DNA of 64,000 nt from CAVOOW01 sp963697675 (GTDB lineage: Bacteria; Actinomycetota; Actinomycetes; JACCUZ01): NCBI GenBank assembly GCA_963697675.1, contig CAVOOW010000006.1, forward strand, positions 434,001 to 498,000, given 5' to 3'. The position numbers and the translations under genes are program-made. Below, in pieces: positions 18,665-28,484 of the stretch; the stretch's first letter is position 1; each line of letters begins with the position of its first letter. Below the pieces are notes generated by a model. The model was given only the letters and a program-made list of their open reading frames with translations, was not told the origin of the DNA and searched no databases.

Positions 18665-20440
18665 TCAGCCGGGGTAGACCGGATCCCGGCCGATCCCCAG
18701 CGGCTGCCAGCCGAGACTCGCGTTCCACTGCTGCAGCTGCCCGGCATCGGTGGAGGCGACGAGCGGCAGCTTGCTGTCGGTCGGCGCACCGACCATCGCG
18801 GCGATGCCGCGCAGCGGGTCGATCGAGTCGTCGACGTCGAGGCCGTCGGTGCCGGTGCGCAAGGCGACGGGTGGCTCGTTGGCGCGGTTGCCGACGACGA
18901 CGAGAGTGTCGGCGTCGATCCAGGCGATGTCGCGCACGCCCTGCACGTCCGGCAGGACCTCATGGAAACCGGAGATCGTCTGCACGCTGCCGTTCGGCCC
19001 CCGCACGATCGAGCCGAGGTAGAAGTGGCTGGCCGCCCCCTCTCCGGCCGCGAACGCGATGCGGGTCCCCTCGCGCGACACGCGGACGAACTGCAGCGGC
19101 CCCGCGGAGATCTTGGGCATCGGCACGGTCGACAAATGGGAGTCGTCACCGCTGAACATCTGCAGGCGGTTCGTCGTCCGGTCGACGAACCACAGGTCGC
19201 GGCTGGAGTCCCAGCTCGATGTCGAGACGCTGGCGCCGGCTTCGAGCGGCACCACCTTGAGCGGTGCATCCGGTGCGATCGGGCCGACCGAGAGCTCGGT
19301 TCCCTTCGCGTTCGTCACCGCGATGAGGCTGCCGTCGAGCGAGATGGCCGGATGCCGCAACGCGCGGTCGGGGTTGGTGCGCACGGTGCCCGCCGCGCCG
19401 CGCACCGGGGTGAACGTCTTCCCGACCAGCCGGCCGACGCGGCCGTCGCGCACGACGTAGAGGGACGACGAAACGCCGAGGATGTCGGGGTCATAGCTCG
19501 CCCATGCCGACGTCGGCTGCTCGCGCGGGACGCCGGATGTCACCAGATCGTCGCCGTCGGCGAGGATCCGGATGCGCCGGATGTCCTGGAGCTGGCGCAG
19601 CGTCCAGACGATCTGCGCCGACATGCCGACGCGCGCATCAGGGTCGCCGCGCAGTGCCCCCGAGTCGAGGGTCACCGTCGCCAGCCCGTTCCGTACCGGG
19701 ACCGACGCCACCTCGAGCCGGGTGCCCTGCGGGAAGGCCGACTCGACGGCACCTCGAAGCGGCTCGGTCGGTCCCTGCAGCAGCCTGGTCATCAGCTTGG
19801 TCGTCAACCCCGGCACGTCGGGCAGCAGCACCGGGTCCGGGACGACCACGTGGTTCGTGGGCGCCAGGAAATAGAGGTTGACCTGGCGGTAGGCCGTGTC
19901 GACGTCAGAGCTCGAGAGCAGCAACCCGTTGTCGACCTTGGTGATGCGCCACTGGCCGCTCACCCGGGCCAGACCGAACTGTCGCGTCGCCGTCCGTTCT
20001 GGGACGCGGTAGTAGCGGCCGTCCGCATCGATGCGGGCCACCTCGGTGGACTCGACCACAGCCGACGACGAACCCGGCTGCACCACCACGGACAGGCCCT
20101 GGCTGCGGTCGTAGATCGAGGTGCCCTTGCTCGGATTCCACCGCGACCGCACGGCCGGGGCCAGATACTCTCGCGCGTACTTGTGATCCTCCAGGAAGTC
20201 CGCCCCCGACTGCAGGAAGCCGCGCACGATCGCCTCTGGCCCGTCGCCCGGCGCCGGGTCCCTGCCGAGGCTGCGGGGCAGCTGCGGGTCCGGCTCCTGC
20301 GCGAGGTCGCGACCCTGGTGGACCGGCCCGCCCGTCGGGATCGTCGCGCAGGCGCTCAGGGCAAGGCTCAGAGCAAGAGCGAGGAGTACGACGACGACGG
20401 CGGGCCGCCGCTGGAGGGAGTGTCCCGAGTCAGGCGCCAC
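18665..20440 (-). CDS. lpqB: Lipoprotein LpqB (MtrAB accessory)
   Basis: 591 residues from the GTG at 20440, seven bases after GGAGGA; a GTG at 20461 is in frame but overlaps that site. A signal peptide ends in the lipobox LSAC with the lipidated Cys31. A GerMN domain (about residues 190-330) is followed by a beta-propeller-like C-terminal part ending PVYPG. LpqB sits outside the membrane and modulates the MtrB sensor kinase, affecting cell-wall homeostasis and division. Its start overlaps the mtrB stop by 11 bases, so mtrA-mtrB-lpqB form one operon, as in other actinobacteria. Confidence 0.95.
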   Translation of the reverse strand: MAPDSGHSLQRRPAVVVVLLALALSLALSACATIPTGGPVHQGRDLAQEPDPQLPRSLGRDPAPGDGPEAIVRGFLQSGADFLEDHKYAREYLAPAVRSRWNPSKGTSIYDRSQGLSVVVQPGSSSAVVESTEVARIDADGRYYRVPERTATRQFGLARVSGQWRITKVDNGLLLSSSDVDTAYRQVNLYFLAPTNHVVVPDPVLLPDVPGLTTKLMTRLLQGPTEPLRGAVESAFPQGTRLEVASVPVRNGLATVTLDSGALRGDPDARVGMSAQIVWTLRQLQDIRRIRILADGDDLVTSGVPREQPTSAWASYDPDILGVSSSLYVVRDGRVGRLVGKTFTPVRGAAGTVRTNPDRALRHPAISLDGSLIAVTNAKGTELSVGPIAPDAPLKVVPLEAGASVSTSSWDSSRDLWFVDRTTNRLQMFSGDDSHLSTVPMPKISAGPLQFVRVSREGTRIAFAAGEGAASHFYLGSIVRGPNGSVQTISGFHEVLPDVQGVRDIAWIDADTLVVVGNRANEPPVALRTGTDGLDVDDSIDPLRGIAAMVGAPTDSKLPLVASTDAGQLQQWNASLGWQPLGIGRDPVYPG

Positions 20441-22061
20441 GACCGGATCCTCCGATCGCACTGCCCCTGGCCGGGGCGACGGGGACGCGCTGGTAGGGAT
20501 CGCCGACCGAGACCGGCCGACGCCTGCGGGCCGAGTCCATCGGCTCCAACGGGATCGGCGAGTTCTCGAGCTCGATGCCCGGTTCGCGCGGGACGGTCAG
20601 CCGGAACTGCGACCCGTCGCCGGTCTCTCCCCAGACCTGCAGCCAGCCGCCGTGCAGGTGCGCGTCCTCCATCGAGATCGACAGGCCGAGCCCGGTGCCC
20701 CCGGTGGTGCGGGCTCGAGCCGGGTCGGCGCGCCAGAACCGGTTGAACACCATCGCGGCCTCGCCGGGCGCCAGTCCCACGCCGTGGTCGCGGACGGCGA
20801 TCGCGACCGACTGGTCGTCGGCCGCGAGGTGCACGTCGATCGGTCGACCTTCGCCGTGCTCGATGGCGTTCGCGAGCAGGTTGCGCAGCACCCGCTGGAT
20901 GCGCCGGGTGTCGACCTCGGCGATGCATGGCTCGTTCGGGGCCCGGATGACCAGGTCGCTTCCCTTCCGCTCGGCCAGTGGCTCCATCGCCTCGACCACG
21001 GACTCGGCTACCAGCCGCAGATCGGCGGGCTCGGTCTCGAGGAGGGCGGCCCCCGCGTCGTAGCGGCTGATCTCGAGCAGGTCGGCCAGCAGCGCCTCGA
21101 ACCGGTCGAGCTGGGTCTGCAGGATCTCCGCGCTGCGCTCGATCTCCGGGCCGAACTCCGCGCGGGCCTCATGCAGGACATCGGCGGCCATCCGCACGGT
21201 CGTCAGCGGTGTGCGCAGCTCGTGCGAGACGTCCGAGACGAAGCGGCGTTGCACGCGGGAGAGGTCTTCCAGCTGGCGGATCTGCCGCTGCAGGCTGATC
21301 GCCATCGTGTTGAACGATGTCGCGAGCCGGGCGAGGTCGTCCTCACCACGCACCCGCATGCGCTCCTCGAGGCGTCCTGCGGAGAGCCGTTCGGCGATGC
21401 GCGCAGCCATCCGGACGGGTGTGACGACCTGCCGGGTGACCAGCCAGCCGATGCCACCGACCAGCAGCACGAGGCCGATGGCCGCGAGCCCGAGCCCTTG
21501 CCGGACGAGCCCGAGGGTCGCGCTCTCCTTGTCGAGCGGGAAGACGAAGTAGAGCTCGTAGTTGCCGTAGGGCCCGACGCTGACCAGCGAGCCGATCGCG
21601 ACGGCGGGCTGGGTGTTCCCCGACGTGCTGGTGAACAAGCAGTAGCTCCACTGCTGGGCGGCCGTGGCCTGCACGCGCGTTCGCAGCGACTCCGGGATCG
21701 TGACCAGGTCCATCTCGCGCGACGTCGCCCCGGAGGGCGCACCGGCCTTGCTGATGCCGGCGGCGGGCAACAGGGCCACGTCGTTGGCCCCGGCCGGGCC
21801 ACCCGCCGACGACAGCCGGAACACGATGTCGCGGGCCAGCGTGTCGTAGTCGGCCTCGCCCGACGCCCGGTCGGCCGAGTTGAAGGACTCCTGCGCCGTC
21901 GACGAGCCGCTCGCCGCCTCGGTCAGCGCCGCTTGCACCTTGTCGTCCAGCAGGCCGTCGCGGACCCGGGTCAGCAGGATGTTGCCGAGCACCGCGATGA
22001 CCACGATCGTCAACACGGTCGTGGTCGTCACGACGCGCAACTGCAGCGACCGTCGCCACAT
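20430..22061 (-). CDS. mtrB: Sensor histidine kinase MtrB
   Basis: 543 residues. Two membrane segments (about 11-31 and 191-208) bracket an extracytoplasmic sensor region. They are followed by a HAMP domain, a HisKA domain with VSDVSHELRTPLTTVRM (His280) and HATPase_c motifs (NLLANAIEHGEG, VRDHGVGL, GGTGLGLSI). The C-terminal tail is proline- and arginine-rich. MtrB phosphorylates MtrA and localises to septa in mycobacteria, coordinating wall growth, DNA replication and division. The frame stays open upstream of the ATG back to the mtrA stop, so a longer N-terminus from a non-ATG start is possible. Confidence 0.95.
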   Translation of the reverse strand: MWRRSLQLRVVTTTTVLTIVVIAVLGNILLTRVRDGLLDDKVQAALTEAASGSSTAQESFNSADRASGEADYDTLARDIVFRLSSAGGPAGANDVALLPAAGISKAGAPSGATSREMDLVTIPESLRTRVQATAAQQWSYCLFTSTSGNTQPAVAIGSLVSVGPYGNYELYFVFPLDKESATLGLVRQGLGLAAIGLVLLVGGIGWLVTRQVVTPVRMAARIAERLSAGRLEERMRVRGEDDLARLATSFNTMAISLQRQIRQLEDLSRVQRRFVSDVSHELRTPLTTVRMAADVLHEARAEFGPEIERSAEILQTQLDRFEALLADLLEISRYDAGAALLETEPADLRLVAESVVEAMEPLAERKGSDLVIRAPNEPCIAEVDTRRIQRVLRNLLANAIEHGEGRPIDVHLAADDQSVAIAVRDHGVGLAPGEAAMVFNRFWRADPARARTTGGTGLGLSISMEDAHLHGGWLQVWGETGDGSQFRLTVPREPGIELENSPIPLEPMDSARRRRPVSVGDPYQRVPVAPARGSAIGGSGRGA

Positions 22062-22156
22062 GGCAGTCGTACGGCGTCGCGCGCGCGCGACGTTGCGGCG
22101 CGCCGTGGACGCGGCTGACGTGACCCGACGGAACGCCCTGGCGGTGAGGTTCGTGG

Positions 22157-22834
22157 TCAGGCCGGTCCCGCCTTGTATCCCACGCCACGCACGGTCACGA
22201 CGACCTCGGGCCGCTCAGGGTCTGCCTCGATCTTGGACCGCAGGCGCTGCACGTGCACGTTGACCAGCCGGGTGTCGGCAGCGTGGCGGTAGCCCCAGAC
22301 CTGCTCGAGCAGCACCTCGCGGGTGAACACCTGCCACGGCTTGCGCGCGAGCGCAACGAGCAGATCGAACTCCAACGGGGTCAGGGCGATGGCTGAGCTG
22401 TCGCGCTTGACCGAGTGGCCGGCCACATCGATGACGAGATCACCGATCTCGAGCAGCTCGGGCGCCGGCTCCTCGGTGCGGCGCAGCCGCGCCCGGATGC
22501 GGGCCACCAGCTCCTTGGGCTTGAAGGGCTTGACTATGTAGTCGTCGGCGCCGGACTCGAGGCCGACGACGATGTCGATGGTGTCGGACTTTGCGGTGAG
22601 CATGACGATCGGCACGCCCGACTCGGCGCGGATCTGGCGGCAGATGTCGATGCCGTCGGTGCCGGGCAGCATTAGGTCGAGCAGCACGAGGTCGGGCTTG
22701 TGGTCGTGGAACGCAGCAACGGCCTTGTCACCGTCGGTGCACAGCACCGGCTCGTAGCCCTCTCCCCGCAGCACGATGCCGAGCATCTCGGCCAGCGCCG
22801 TGTCGTCATCGACGATGAGCACGCGTCCTTTCAT
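22157..22834 (-). CDS. mtrA: Response regulator MtrA
   Basis: 225 residues from the ATG at 22834, matching the usual MtrA length. The OmpR-type layout has acidic residues 9-11, the phospho-acceptor Asp53 (LVLLDLMLPG) and Lys in ADDYIVKPF. A winged-helix effector domain follows (LTPLEFDLLVALARKP, then RLVNVHVQRLRSKIEADPERPEVV). MtrA is essential in M. tuberculosis and controls cell-wall hydrolase and replication genes. It is divergent from the proline-rich membrane protein at 22978. The 143 bp between them should contain both promoters, but I could not pick out an MtrA box with confidence. Confidence 0.97.
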   Translation of the reverse strand: MKGRVLIVDDDTALAEMLGIVLRGEGYEPVLCTDGDKAVAAFHDHKPDLVLLDLMLPGTDGIDICRQIRAESGVPIVMLTAKSDTIDIVVGLESGADDYIVKPFKPKELVARIRARLRRTEEPAPELLEIGDLVIDVAGHSVKRDSSAIALTPLEFDLLVALARKPWQVFTREVLLEQVWGYRHAADTRLVNVHVQRLRSKIEADPERPEVVVTVRGVGYKAGPA

Positions 22835-22977
22835 ATGGTCATCGTGACATCCCGCGGACCCGCCCGCCGATGCGACACCGGAGATGACCGGCATGGACCG
22901 ACTAACGTTGCGGGCAAAGTTGACCTTTCGCCGACCTCCGGACATCCCGGCGTCGACCGACATCTAGGGGCCTTCGC

Positions 22978-24324
22978 GTGACCGAGCAACCCGGCTGGGA
23001 GTCGCCCGGCGGAACGCCCGGCGAGCCGGTCGAACCGCCCCGGCCCCCGCTGACGCCGGAATGGGCGGCCGAGCAGCCACCTCCGCAAGGCTGGGGGCAC
23101 CCCGGCTACGGCCAGCCCCCGGGAGCGCCACCACCCCCGCCGCCCCCGCCGCCACCCGGTGCAGGTCCGCAGTACGGATGGGGGCCCCCAGCCCAGGCCG
23201 CGTGGCAGCCGCCGAAGCCGGGCGTCATCCCGCTCCGCCCGCTCGGCGTCGGGGAGATCCTCGACGGGGCGATCTCGACGATCCGCGCCAATCCGCGCCT
23301 GATGCTCGGCCTGTCCGCCCTGGTCGCCGTGGTCACGCAGGTCGTCACGGTGCCGATCTCCTGGGCCCTGCTGCACAACGCGGGTGACCATGCCTTCAGC
23401 TTCGGCGAGGCCACGAGCAACACGGCGAGCGCCGAGAGCGACCTTGCGCTGACGGCGAGCTCGCTCGCGGCCTCCGTGACCCAGTTCGCGATCACGCTGG
23501 TCGCGACCCTGCTGCTCACCGGCATGCTCACCGTTGTCCTGAGCCGCGCGGTGCTCGGTCAGGACATCGACGCCAAGCAGGCGTGGACGGAGGCCAAGCC
23601 CCGGCTGCCCGCCCTGATCGGTGTCACCGTCCTCGTGTTCCTCATCGAGCTGGGCCTGGGGATCGCGTTGCTCGGGCCGGGGGTCGCCATCGCGGCGGCG
23701 GGCGGCCCGGGCGCCGCGGTCGCGCTGATGCTGCTCGTCGGCATCCCGCTCTTTGGCTTCCTGGCGGTCTACCTCTACGTCGCGTTCGCGCTGGCTCCCG
23801 CTGTGGTCGTCCTGGAGAAGCAGTCGGTCGTCGCGTCGCTGCGCCGCTCGCGACGGCTGGTCAAGGGTGCCTGGTGGCGCACGTTCGGCATCCTGCTGCT
23901 CGTCAACATCATCGCCGCCATCGTCGGGAACATCTTTCAGGGCATCTTCCTGTTCGCCGCGTACATCGCCGGTGGGGCGGGGGCCGGCTTCGACAGCTTC
24001 AACCCCTACGAGCTCGCCCCGCTGATCATCACCGGCGTCGGCGCGATCGTCGGCGCAACGATCACCTGGCCGTTCACGGCCGTGGCGTCCGCCCTGATCT
24101 ATGTCGACCGGCGGATGCGCCGTGAAGGGCTCGACCTCGAGCTGGCGCGCGCCGCCGGCTACGTACCGCCCGGCCAGTCGGCGACTCCCGGCACGCCGCT
24201 GCAGACCTACGGCCCGCAGGGCGGCAGCTACGGTCCGCAGGGCGGCAGCTATGGTCCCCAGGGCGGAGTCCATGGTTCGTTGCCGCCGCCCGTTGCGCCG
24301 CCACCCCCGCCGTACGACGGGTGA
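22978..24324 (+). CDS. Proline-rich multi-pass membrane protein (GDPD membrane-domain-like)
   Basis: 448 residues, GTG start. An N-terminal cytoplasmic region of about 85 residues is almost all Pro, Gly and Gln and contains a run of ten prolines. Then come the LRPLGVGEILDGAI motif and about six membrane helices (residues 100-380), as in the membrane part of glycerophosphodiester phosphodiesterase-associated proteins. The C-terminus has three near-identical YGPQGGS repeats (about residues 405-430) and ends in prolines. The function is unknown; it is the first gene of a tightly overlapping operon with DUF4129, DUF4350, MoxR and DUF58 genes, and its stop overlaps the next start (GTGA). Confidence 0.85.
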   Translation: MTEQPGWESPGGTPGEPVEPPRPPLTPEWAAEQPPPQGWGHPGYGQPPGAPPPPPPPPPPGAGPQYGWGPPAQAAWQPPKPGVIPLRPLGVGEILDGAISTIRANPRLMLGLSALVAVVTQVVTVPISWALLHNAGDHAFSFGEATSNTASAESDLALTASSLAASVTQFAITLVATLLLTGMLTVVLSRAVLGQDIDAKQAWTEAKPRLPALIGVTVLVFLIELGLGIALLGPGVAIAAAGGPGAAVALMLLVGIPLFGFLAVYLYVAFALAPAVVVLEKQSVVASLRRSRRLVKGAWWRTFGILLLVNIIAAIVGNIFQGIFLFAAYIAGGAGAGFDSFNPYELAPLIITGVGAIVGATITWPFTAVASALIYVDRRMRREGLDLELARAAGYVPPGQSATPGTPLQTYGPQGGSYGPQGGSYGPQGGVHGSLPPPVAPPPPPYDG

Positions 24325-24974
24325 GCATGGCTCTTGCGCTGCTCCTCGCGCGCGGCGCGCCGGTCGATCTCGACCGCGCCGCGGCCGCCCGGGCCGCCCG
24401 CGAGGAGCTGGCCAAGCAGGTCTACCGCGAGGCGGGTCCGAGCCTGACCGAACGGTTGCTGCGCTGGACCTTGGAGCAGATCTCCCACCTGCTCGACCGG
24501 GCTGCCGGAGTCTCGCCAGGTGGATACGTCGGCCTGGTCGTGGTGGTCGTCGTGGCGCTCGCGATCGCGGTGGCCCTGCGGCTTGGCATCGGGCCGATGC
24601 TACGCACGAGCACCGGCGAGACGCCGTTGTTCGTCGGCCGGCCCAGGACCGCGGCTGAGCACCGCGCCGCGGCCGACGCCCACGCCGCTGCAGGACGGTG
24701 GGCCGAGGCGGTCCGCGACCGGCTCCGCGCGATCATCACCGGGCTCGAGGAGCGAACGTTGCTCGACCCCCGGCCGGGCCGGACCGCCGACGAGGCCGCT
24801 GCCGACGCCGGAGCGGTGGTGCCCGAGTGCGCGGCCGACCTGCGCGCGGCCGCCCGTACGTTCGACGACATCTGGTACGGCGGACGCCCGGCAGACGCGA
24901 CGCACGACGCGCAGCTGCGCGGTCTCGACGACCGGGTCCGGGCCAGCCGACCGGCGATCCGGGCGCACGGATGA
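24321..24974 (+). CDS. DUF4129 domain protein
   Basis: 217 residues, start overlapping the upstream stop by four bases. A short N-terminal helical part is followed by a single membrane helix (about residues 69-90) and a C-terminal cytoplasmic DUF4129 domain with AADAHAAAGRWAEAVRDRLRAI and RTFDDIWYGGRPA, both characteristic of the family. DUF4129 proteins commonly lie in MoxR/DUF58 operons or are fused to transglutaminase-like proteins. Their biochemical role is not known. The gene ends in an ATGA overlap with the DUF4350 gene, so translation of the set is probably coupled. Confidence 0.88.
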   Translation: MSMALALLLARGAPVDLDRAAAARAAREELAKQVYREAGPSLTERLLRWTLEQISHLLDRAAGVSPGGYVGLVVVVVVALAIAVALRLGIGPMLRTSTGETPLFVGRPRTAAEHRAAADAHAAAGRWAEAVRDRLRAIITGLEERTLLDPRPGRTADEAAADAGAVVPECAADLRAAARTFDDIWYGGRPADATHDAQLRGLDDRVRASRPAIRAHG

Positions 24975-26158
24975 CGTCCACGACGACCGAGCGGCGGTCC
25001 CGGTCGACCCTGGACCCGACGACCGCCCAGCTCTGGCACGCGGCGCGCGGCCCCGTCGCCGTACTTCTGCTGGTCCTTCTCGCCGGGGTGGTGCTCGCCA
25101 CCCTCGGCGGAGGTGGCACACGGGGCTATCTCGACCCGCGCGCCGCCGACCCGTCCGGCAGCCTCGCGGTCGCATCGCTGCTGCGCGACCAGGGCGTCAC
25201 CGTCGACCTGGTGCGCTCGACCGCGGCCGTGCGGGACGCCGCACACCCCGGGGACACGCTGCTGGTCACCTCGCCCGACCTCCTGGTGGACTCGCAGGCT
25301 CAGGCCGTCCGCGACAGTGGAGCCGACGTGGTGCTCGCGGGCAGCCGGGATCCCGAGCGGTTCGTTGCTGGTGTGACGTTCGTCGGTGTCTCGGCGATGG
25401 ACAACCGCCCACCCGGGTGCGCGCTGCCACCGGCCCAGCGGGCGGGCAGCGTGTACGCCGGCGCGCTGGCCTACGCGGTCGACGGCGAGGCAGCGGGGGT
25501 GTCGGCCGGCAGCCAGGTCGAGGAGTGCTACTCCGCCGACGGCGACCCGTCCCTGGTCCACGTGCGGCGCGCGGACGGCAGCAGCGTGACGGTGCTGGGC
25601 AATCCCGACCTGCTGACCAACGACCGCCTCGACGAGCAGGGCAATGCGTCGCTGGCGCTCGGCCTGCTCGGCGCGCGGGACCGGCTGGTCTGGTATCTGC
25701 CCACGCCCGGTGACGTGCCGACCAGTGAGCAGAAGTCGTTCTACGACCTGGTCCCCGACGCCGTGTGGTGGGCAGTCGTGCAGCTGGTCGTCGCCGTCCT
25801 GCTGCTCGGTCTCTGGCGGGCCCGTCGCCTCGGGCCGATCGTCCCCGAGCCGTTGCCCGTCGTCGTGCGCTCCACGGAGACGGTCGAGGGCCGCGCGCGC
25901 CTCTACCGCCGCAGCGGGGCGAGGGACAAGGCGGCCGGGGCGCTGCGGGCGGCCACACTTGGCCGGCTGCGGCCGGTGCTCGGGCTCCCTCGGGCCAGCA
26001 CCCCCGAGATGGTGACCGACGCGATCGCCGCACGCTCCCGGCGCTCAACGCTCGAGGTGAGCGCGCTCCTGTACGGTGCCGCACCGACCGACGACGACGC
26101 CCTGGTCGGGCTGGCGGACGACCTGGATGACCTGGAAAGAGAGGTACGCCGACCGTGA
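24971..26158 (+). CDS. DUF4350 domain membrane protein
   Basis: 395 residues, ATG overlapping the previous stop. One N-terminal membrane helix (about 28-50) leads to an extracytoplasmic DUF4350/GATase-like domain. That domain has YLDPRAADPSGSLAVASLLRDQGVTV near its start and the later LPTPGDVPTSEQ..LVPDAVWWAVVQLVVA entering a second membrane helix (about 260-282). The C-terminal cytoplasmic tail contains ARLYRRSGARDKAAGALRAATLGRL. The family accompanies MoxR ATPases in many actinobacteria and its function is unknown. It overlaps the MoxR gene by four bases (GTGA). Confidence 0.87.
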   Translation: MTSTTTERRSRSTLDPTTAQLWHAARGPVAVLLLVLLAGVVLATLGGGGTRGYLDPRAADPSGSLAVASLLRDQGVTVDLVRSTAAVRDAAHPGDTLLVTSPDLLVDSQAQAVRDSGADVVLAGSRDPERFVAGVTFVGVSAMDNRPPGCALPPAQRAGSVYAGALAYAVDGEAAGVSAGSQVEECYSADGDPSLVHVRRADGSSVTVLGNPDLLTNDRLDEQGNASLALGLLGARDRLVWYLPTPGDVPTSEQKSFYDLVPDAVWWAVVQLVVAVLLLGLWRARRLGPIVPEPLPVVVRSTETVEGRARLYRRSGARDKAAGALRAATLGRLRPVLGLPRASTPEMVTDAIAARSRRSTLEVSALLYGAAPTDDDALVGLADDLDDLEREVRRP

Positions 26159-27129
26159 GCGAGCAACCAACGTCCGCTCCCGACCCCGCCCGGGAGGCCC
26201 TGCGTGCCCTGCGGGTCGAGGTCGGGAAGGCCGTCGTCGGGCAGGACGCGGCTGTCACGGGACTGGTGATCGCGTTGCTCTGCCGCGGCCACGTGCTGCT
26301 CGAGGGCGTCCCCGGTGTCGCGAAGACCCTGCTCGTCCGCACCCTGTCGGCGGCGCTGTCACTGCAGACGAAGCGGGTCCAGTTCACGCCCGACCTGATG
26401 CCCGGCGACGTGACCGGATCACTGGTCTACGACGCGCGGTCGGGGCAGTTCTCGTTCCGCAAGGGGCCGGTCTTCACGAACCTGCTGCTCGCCGACGAGA
26501 TCAACCGGACACCGCCCAAGACGCAGGCGGCGCTGCTCGAGGCGATGGAGGAACGGCAGGTCACCGTCGACGGTGACCCCCGGCTGCTGCCCGACCCGTT
26601 CGTCGTGGTGGCGACGCAGAACCCGGTGGAGTACGAGGGCACCTACCCGCTGCCGGAGGCCCAGCTCGACCGGTTCCTGCTGAAGCTGACGATGCCGCTG
26701 CCGACCCGCGTCGACGAGGTCAGCGTGCTGACCCGGCACAGCGAGGGCTTCGACCCGCGCGACCTGCGAGCCGCTGGAGTCCGGCCCGTGGCCGGAGCAG
26801 CCGACCTCGAGGCCGGTCGCGCCGCCGTACGTGCCGTGTCGATTGCTCCTGAGGTGATCGGCTACGTCGTCGACCTGGCCCGGGCGACCCGGCAGTCACC
26901 GTCGCTGCAGCTCGGTGTCTCGCCCCGCGGCGCCACCGCACTGATGTCGGCTGCACGGGCCTGGGCGTGGCTGTCCGGCCGCGACTACGTGACGCCCGAC
27001 GACGTCAAGGCCCTCGCGCGCCCTGCGCTGCGACACCGGGTCGAGCTGCGGGCGGAGGCCGAGCTCGAGGGGGTCACGGCCGACGCGGTGCTCGACGGCG
27101 TGCTCGGCTCCGTCCCGGTCCCCCGCTAG
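26155..27129 (+). CDS. MoxR-family AAA+ ATPase
   Basis: 324 residues, GTG start. Walker A GVPGVAKT is at residues 51-58 and Walker B LLLADEIN at about 110-117. The segment NRTPPKTQAALLEAMEERQVTVDG, the sensor QNPVEYEGTYPLPEAQLDRFLLK and a C-terminal AAA lid domain place it firmly in the MoxR family. These ATPases act as chaperones, often with VWA or DUF58 partners, to mature or insert metal ions into target complexes. A DUF58 gene follows 20 bases downstream, and membrane-anchored DUF4129/DUF4350 proteins precede, suggesting an envelope-associated complex. Confidence 0.95.
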   Translation: MSEQPTSAPDPAREALRALRVEVGKAVVGQDAAVTGLVIALLCRGHVLLEGVPGVAKTLLVRTLSAALSLQTKRVQFTPDLMPGDVTGSLVYDARSGQFSFRKGPVFTNLLLADEINRTPPKTQAALLEAMEERQVTVDGDPRLLPDPFVVVATQNPVEYEGTYPLPEAQLDRFLLKLTMPLPTRVDEVSVLTRHSEGFDPRDLRAAGVRPVAGAADLEAGRAAVRAVSIAPEVIGYVVDLARATRQSPSLQLGVSPRGATALMSAARAWAWLSGRDYVTPDDVKALARPALRHRVELRAEAELEGVTADAVLDGVLGSVPVPR

Positions 27130-27149
27130 CCGAAGGGCGGTGGCCGGGC

Positions 27150-28445
27150 GTGGCGCTGACCGGGCGCGTGGGGCTGCTGGCGCTGGCCGGCGTCCTGGTG
27201 GTCGGCTTCCTGCTGCCGTCCGGGTGGACGGTGCTCGCGCTGGCTGGACTGCTCGCCGTTCTGATCGGGGTCGATCTCGCGCTGGCCGGGTCGGTGCGCT
27301 CCCTGACACTCGCCCGTGCCGGCGACCTGTCGGTGCGCCTCGGCGAGGGCGCGAGCGTCACGCTGCTGGTCACCAACCCGTCCGGGCGGCGTGTCCGGGG
27401 ATTGCTGCGCGACGCGTGGCCACCGAGCGCCGGGGCCGAGACGACGCGGCACCACATCGACGTACCGCCCGGTGAACGCCGACGCATCGACACCGTGCTG
27501 CACCCCACGCGCCGCGGCGACCGGCCGGCCTACCGCGTGACCGTGCGCTCGGTCGGCCCCCTGGGCCTGGCCGCCCGGCAGGGATCACACGCCGTCCCCT
27601 GGCGCGTCCGCGTGCTCCCACCGTTCACCTCACGGCGTCACCTGCCCGCCAAGCTCGAGCGGCTGCGCCAGCTCGACGGCCGGTCGGCGGCGATGATCCG
27701 CGGGCCGGGGACGGAGTTCGACTCGCTGCGGGAGTACGTCGACGGTGACGACGTCCGCTCCATCGACTGGCGGGCCACAGCCAGGTCGGCCGACGTCATG
27801 GTGCGCACCTGGCGACCCGAGCGCGACCGGCGCATCCTGCTCGTTCTCGACACGGGTCGCACGTCCGCGGCCCGCGTCGGTGACGCGCCCCGGCTCGACG
27901 CCGCGATGGATGCCGCGCTGCTGCTGGCCGCACTCGCCGCCCGGGCCGGCGACCGCGTCGACCTGCTGGCCTACGACCGCCGGGTCCGCAGCAGGGTCGA
28001 AGGTGAGGCACCGACGTCCCTGTTGCCGGCCCTGGTGCAGGCGATGGCGCCGCTGGACCCGGCGCTGATCGAGACCGACTACGCCGGGATGGTCGCGACG
28101 GTGCTGGCCCGGTCGGCGCGGCGCTCGCTCGTCGTACTCCTGACCGCCCTCGATCCTGCCCCCGTCGAGGAGGGCCTGCTGCCGGTGCTCGCGCCACTGG
28201 TGCGCCGGCACACCGTCATCCTGGCCTCGGTGGGCGACCCGCGAGTGGGCAACCTGGCCGGGCGGCGGGGCGACGTCGAGTCGGTGTACGGCGCTGCCGC
28301 AGCCGCCCGGGCCGGGCAGGACCGTCGCCGGGTCGCGGAGGTCCTCGAGCGTCGCGGAGTCGAGGTCGTCGACGCACCGCCCGACGAGCTGCCGCCACTG
28401 CTGTCCGACCGCTACCTCGCCCTCAAGGCCGCCGGCCGCCTCTGA
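27150..28445 (+). CDS. DUF58 domain protein
   Basis: 431 residues from the GTG at 27150. Two N-terminal membrane helices (about residues 8-48) are followed by a beta-rich part and the DUF58 core with the diagnostic GTEFDSLREYVDGDDVRSIDW and WRATARSADVMVRTW. A VWA-like fold comes after it, where RILLVLDTGRTSA stands in the position of a metal-ion-dependent adhesion site. It is the probable partner of the MoxR ATPase just upstream. It ends the five-gene operon and faces the convergent SpoIIM-like gene, with a hairpin-forming region between them. Confidence 0.9.
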   Translation: MALTGRVGLLALAGVLVVGFLLPSGWTVLALAGLLAVLIGVDLALAGSVRSLTLARAGDLSVRLGEGASVTLLVTNPSGRRVRGLLRDAWPPSAGAETTRHHIDVPPGERRRIDTVLHPTRRGDRPAYRVTVRSVGPLGLAARQGSHAVPWRVRVLPPFTSRRHLPAKLERLRQLDGRSAAMIRGPGTEFDSLREYVDGDDVRSIDWRATARSADVMVRTWRPERDRRILLVLDTGRTSAARVGDAPRLDAAMDAALLLAALAARAGDRVDLLAYDRRVRSRVEGEAPTSLLPALVQAMAPLDPALIETDYAGMVATVLARSARRSLVVLLTALDPAPVEEGLLPVLAPLVRRHTVILASVGDPRVGNLAGRRGDVESVYGAAAAARAGQDRRRVAEVLERRGVEVVDAPPDELPPLLSDRYLALKAAGRL

Positions 28446-28484
28446 CCGACAGCCGTCGATGGCGACGCGCCTACGCAGGCAGCC

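Noticed and set aside
18593..20746. 717-codon plus-strand open frame opposite lpqB
   Set aside because: Antisense shadow of lpqB and mtrB without its own family similarity.
22978..28445. MoxR/DUF58 operon as an anti-phage defence system
   Set aside because: Component families are common housekeeping-type envelope genes in actinobacteria; no nuclease or effector is present.
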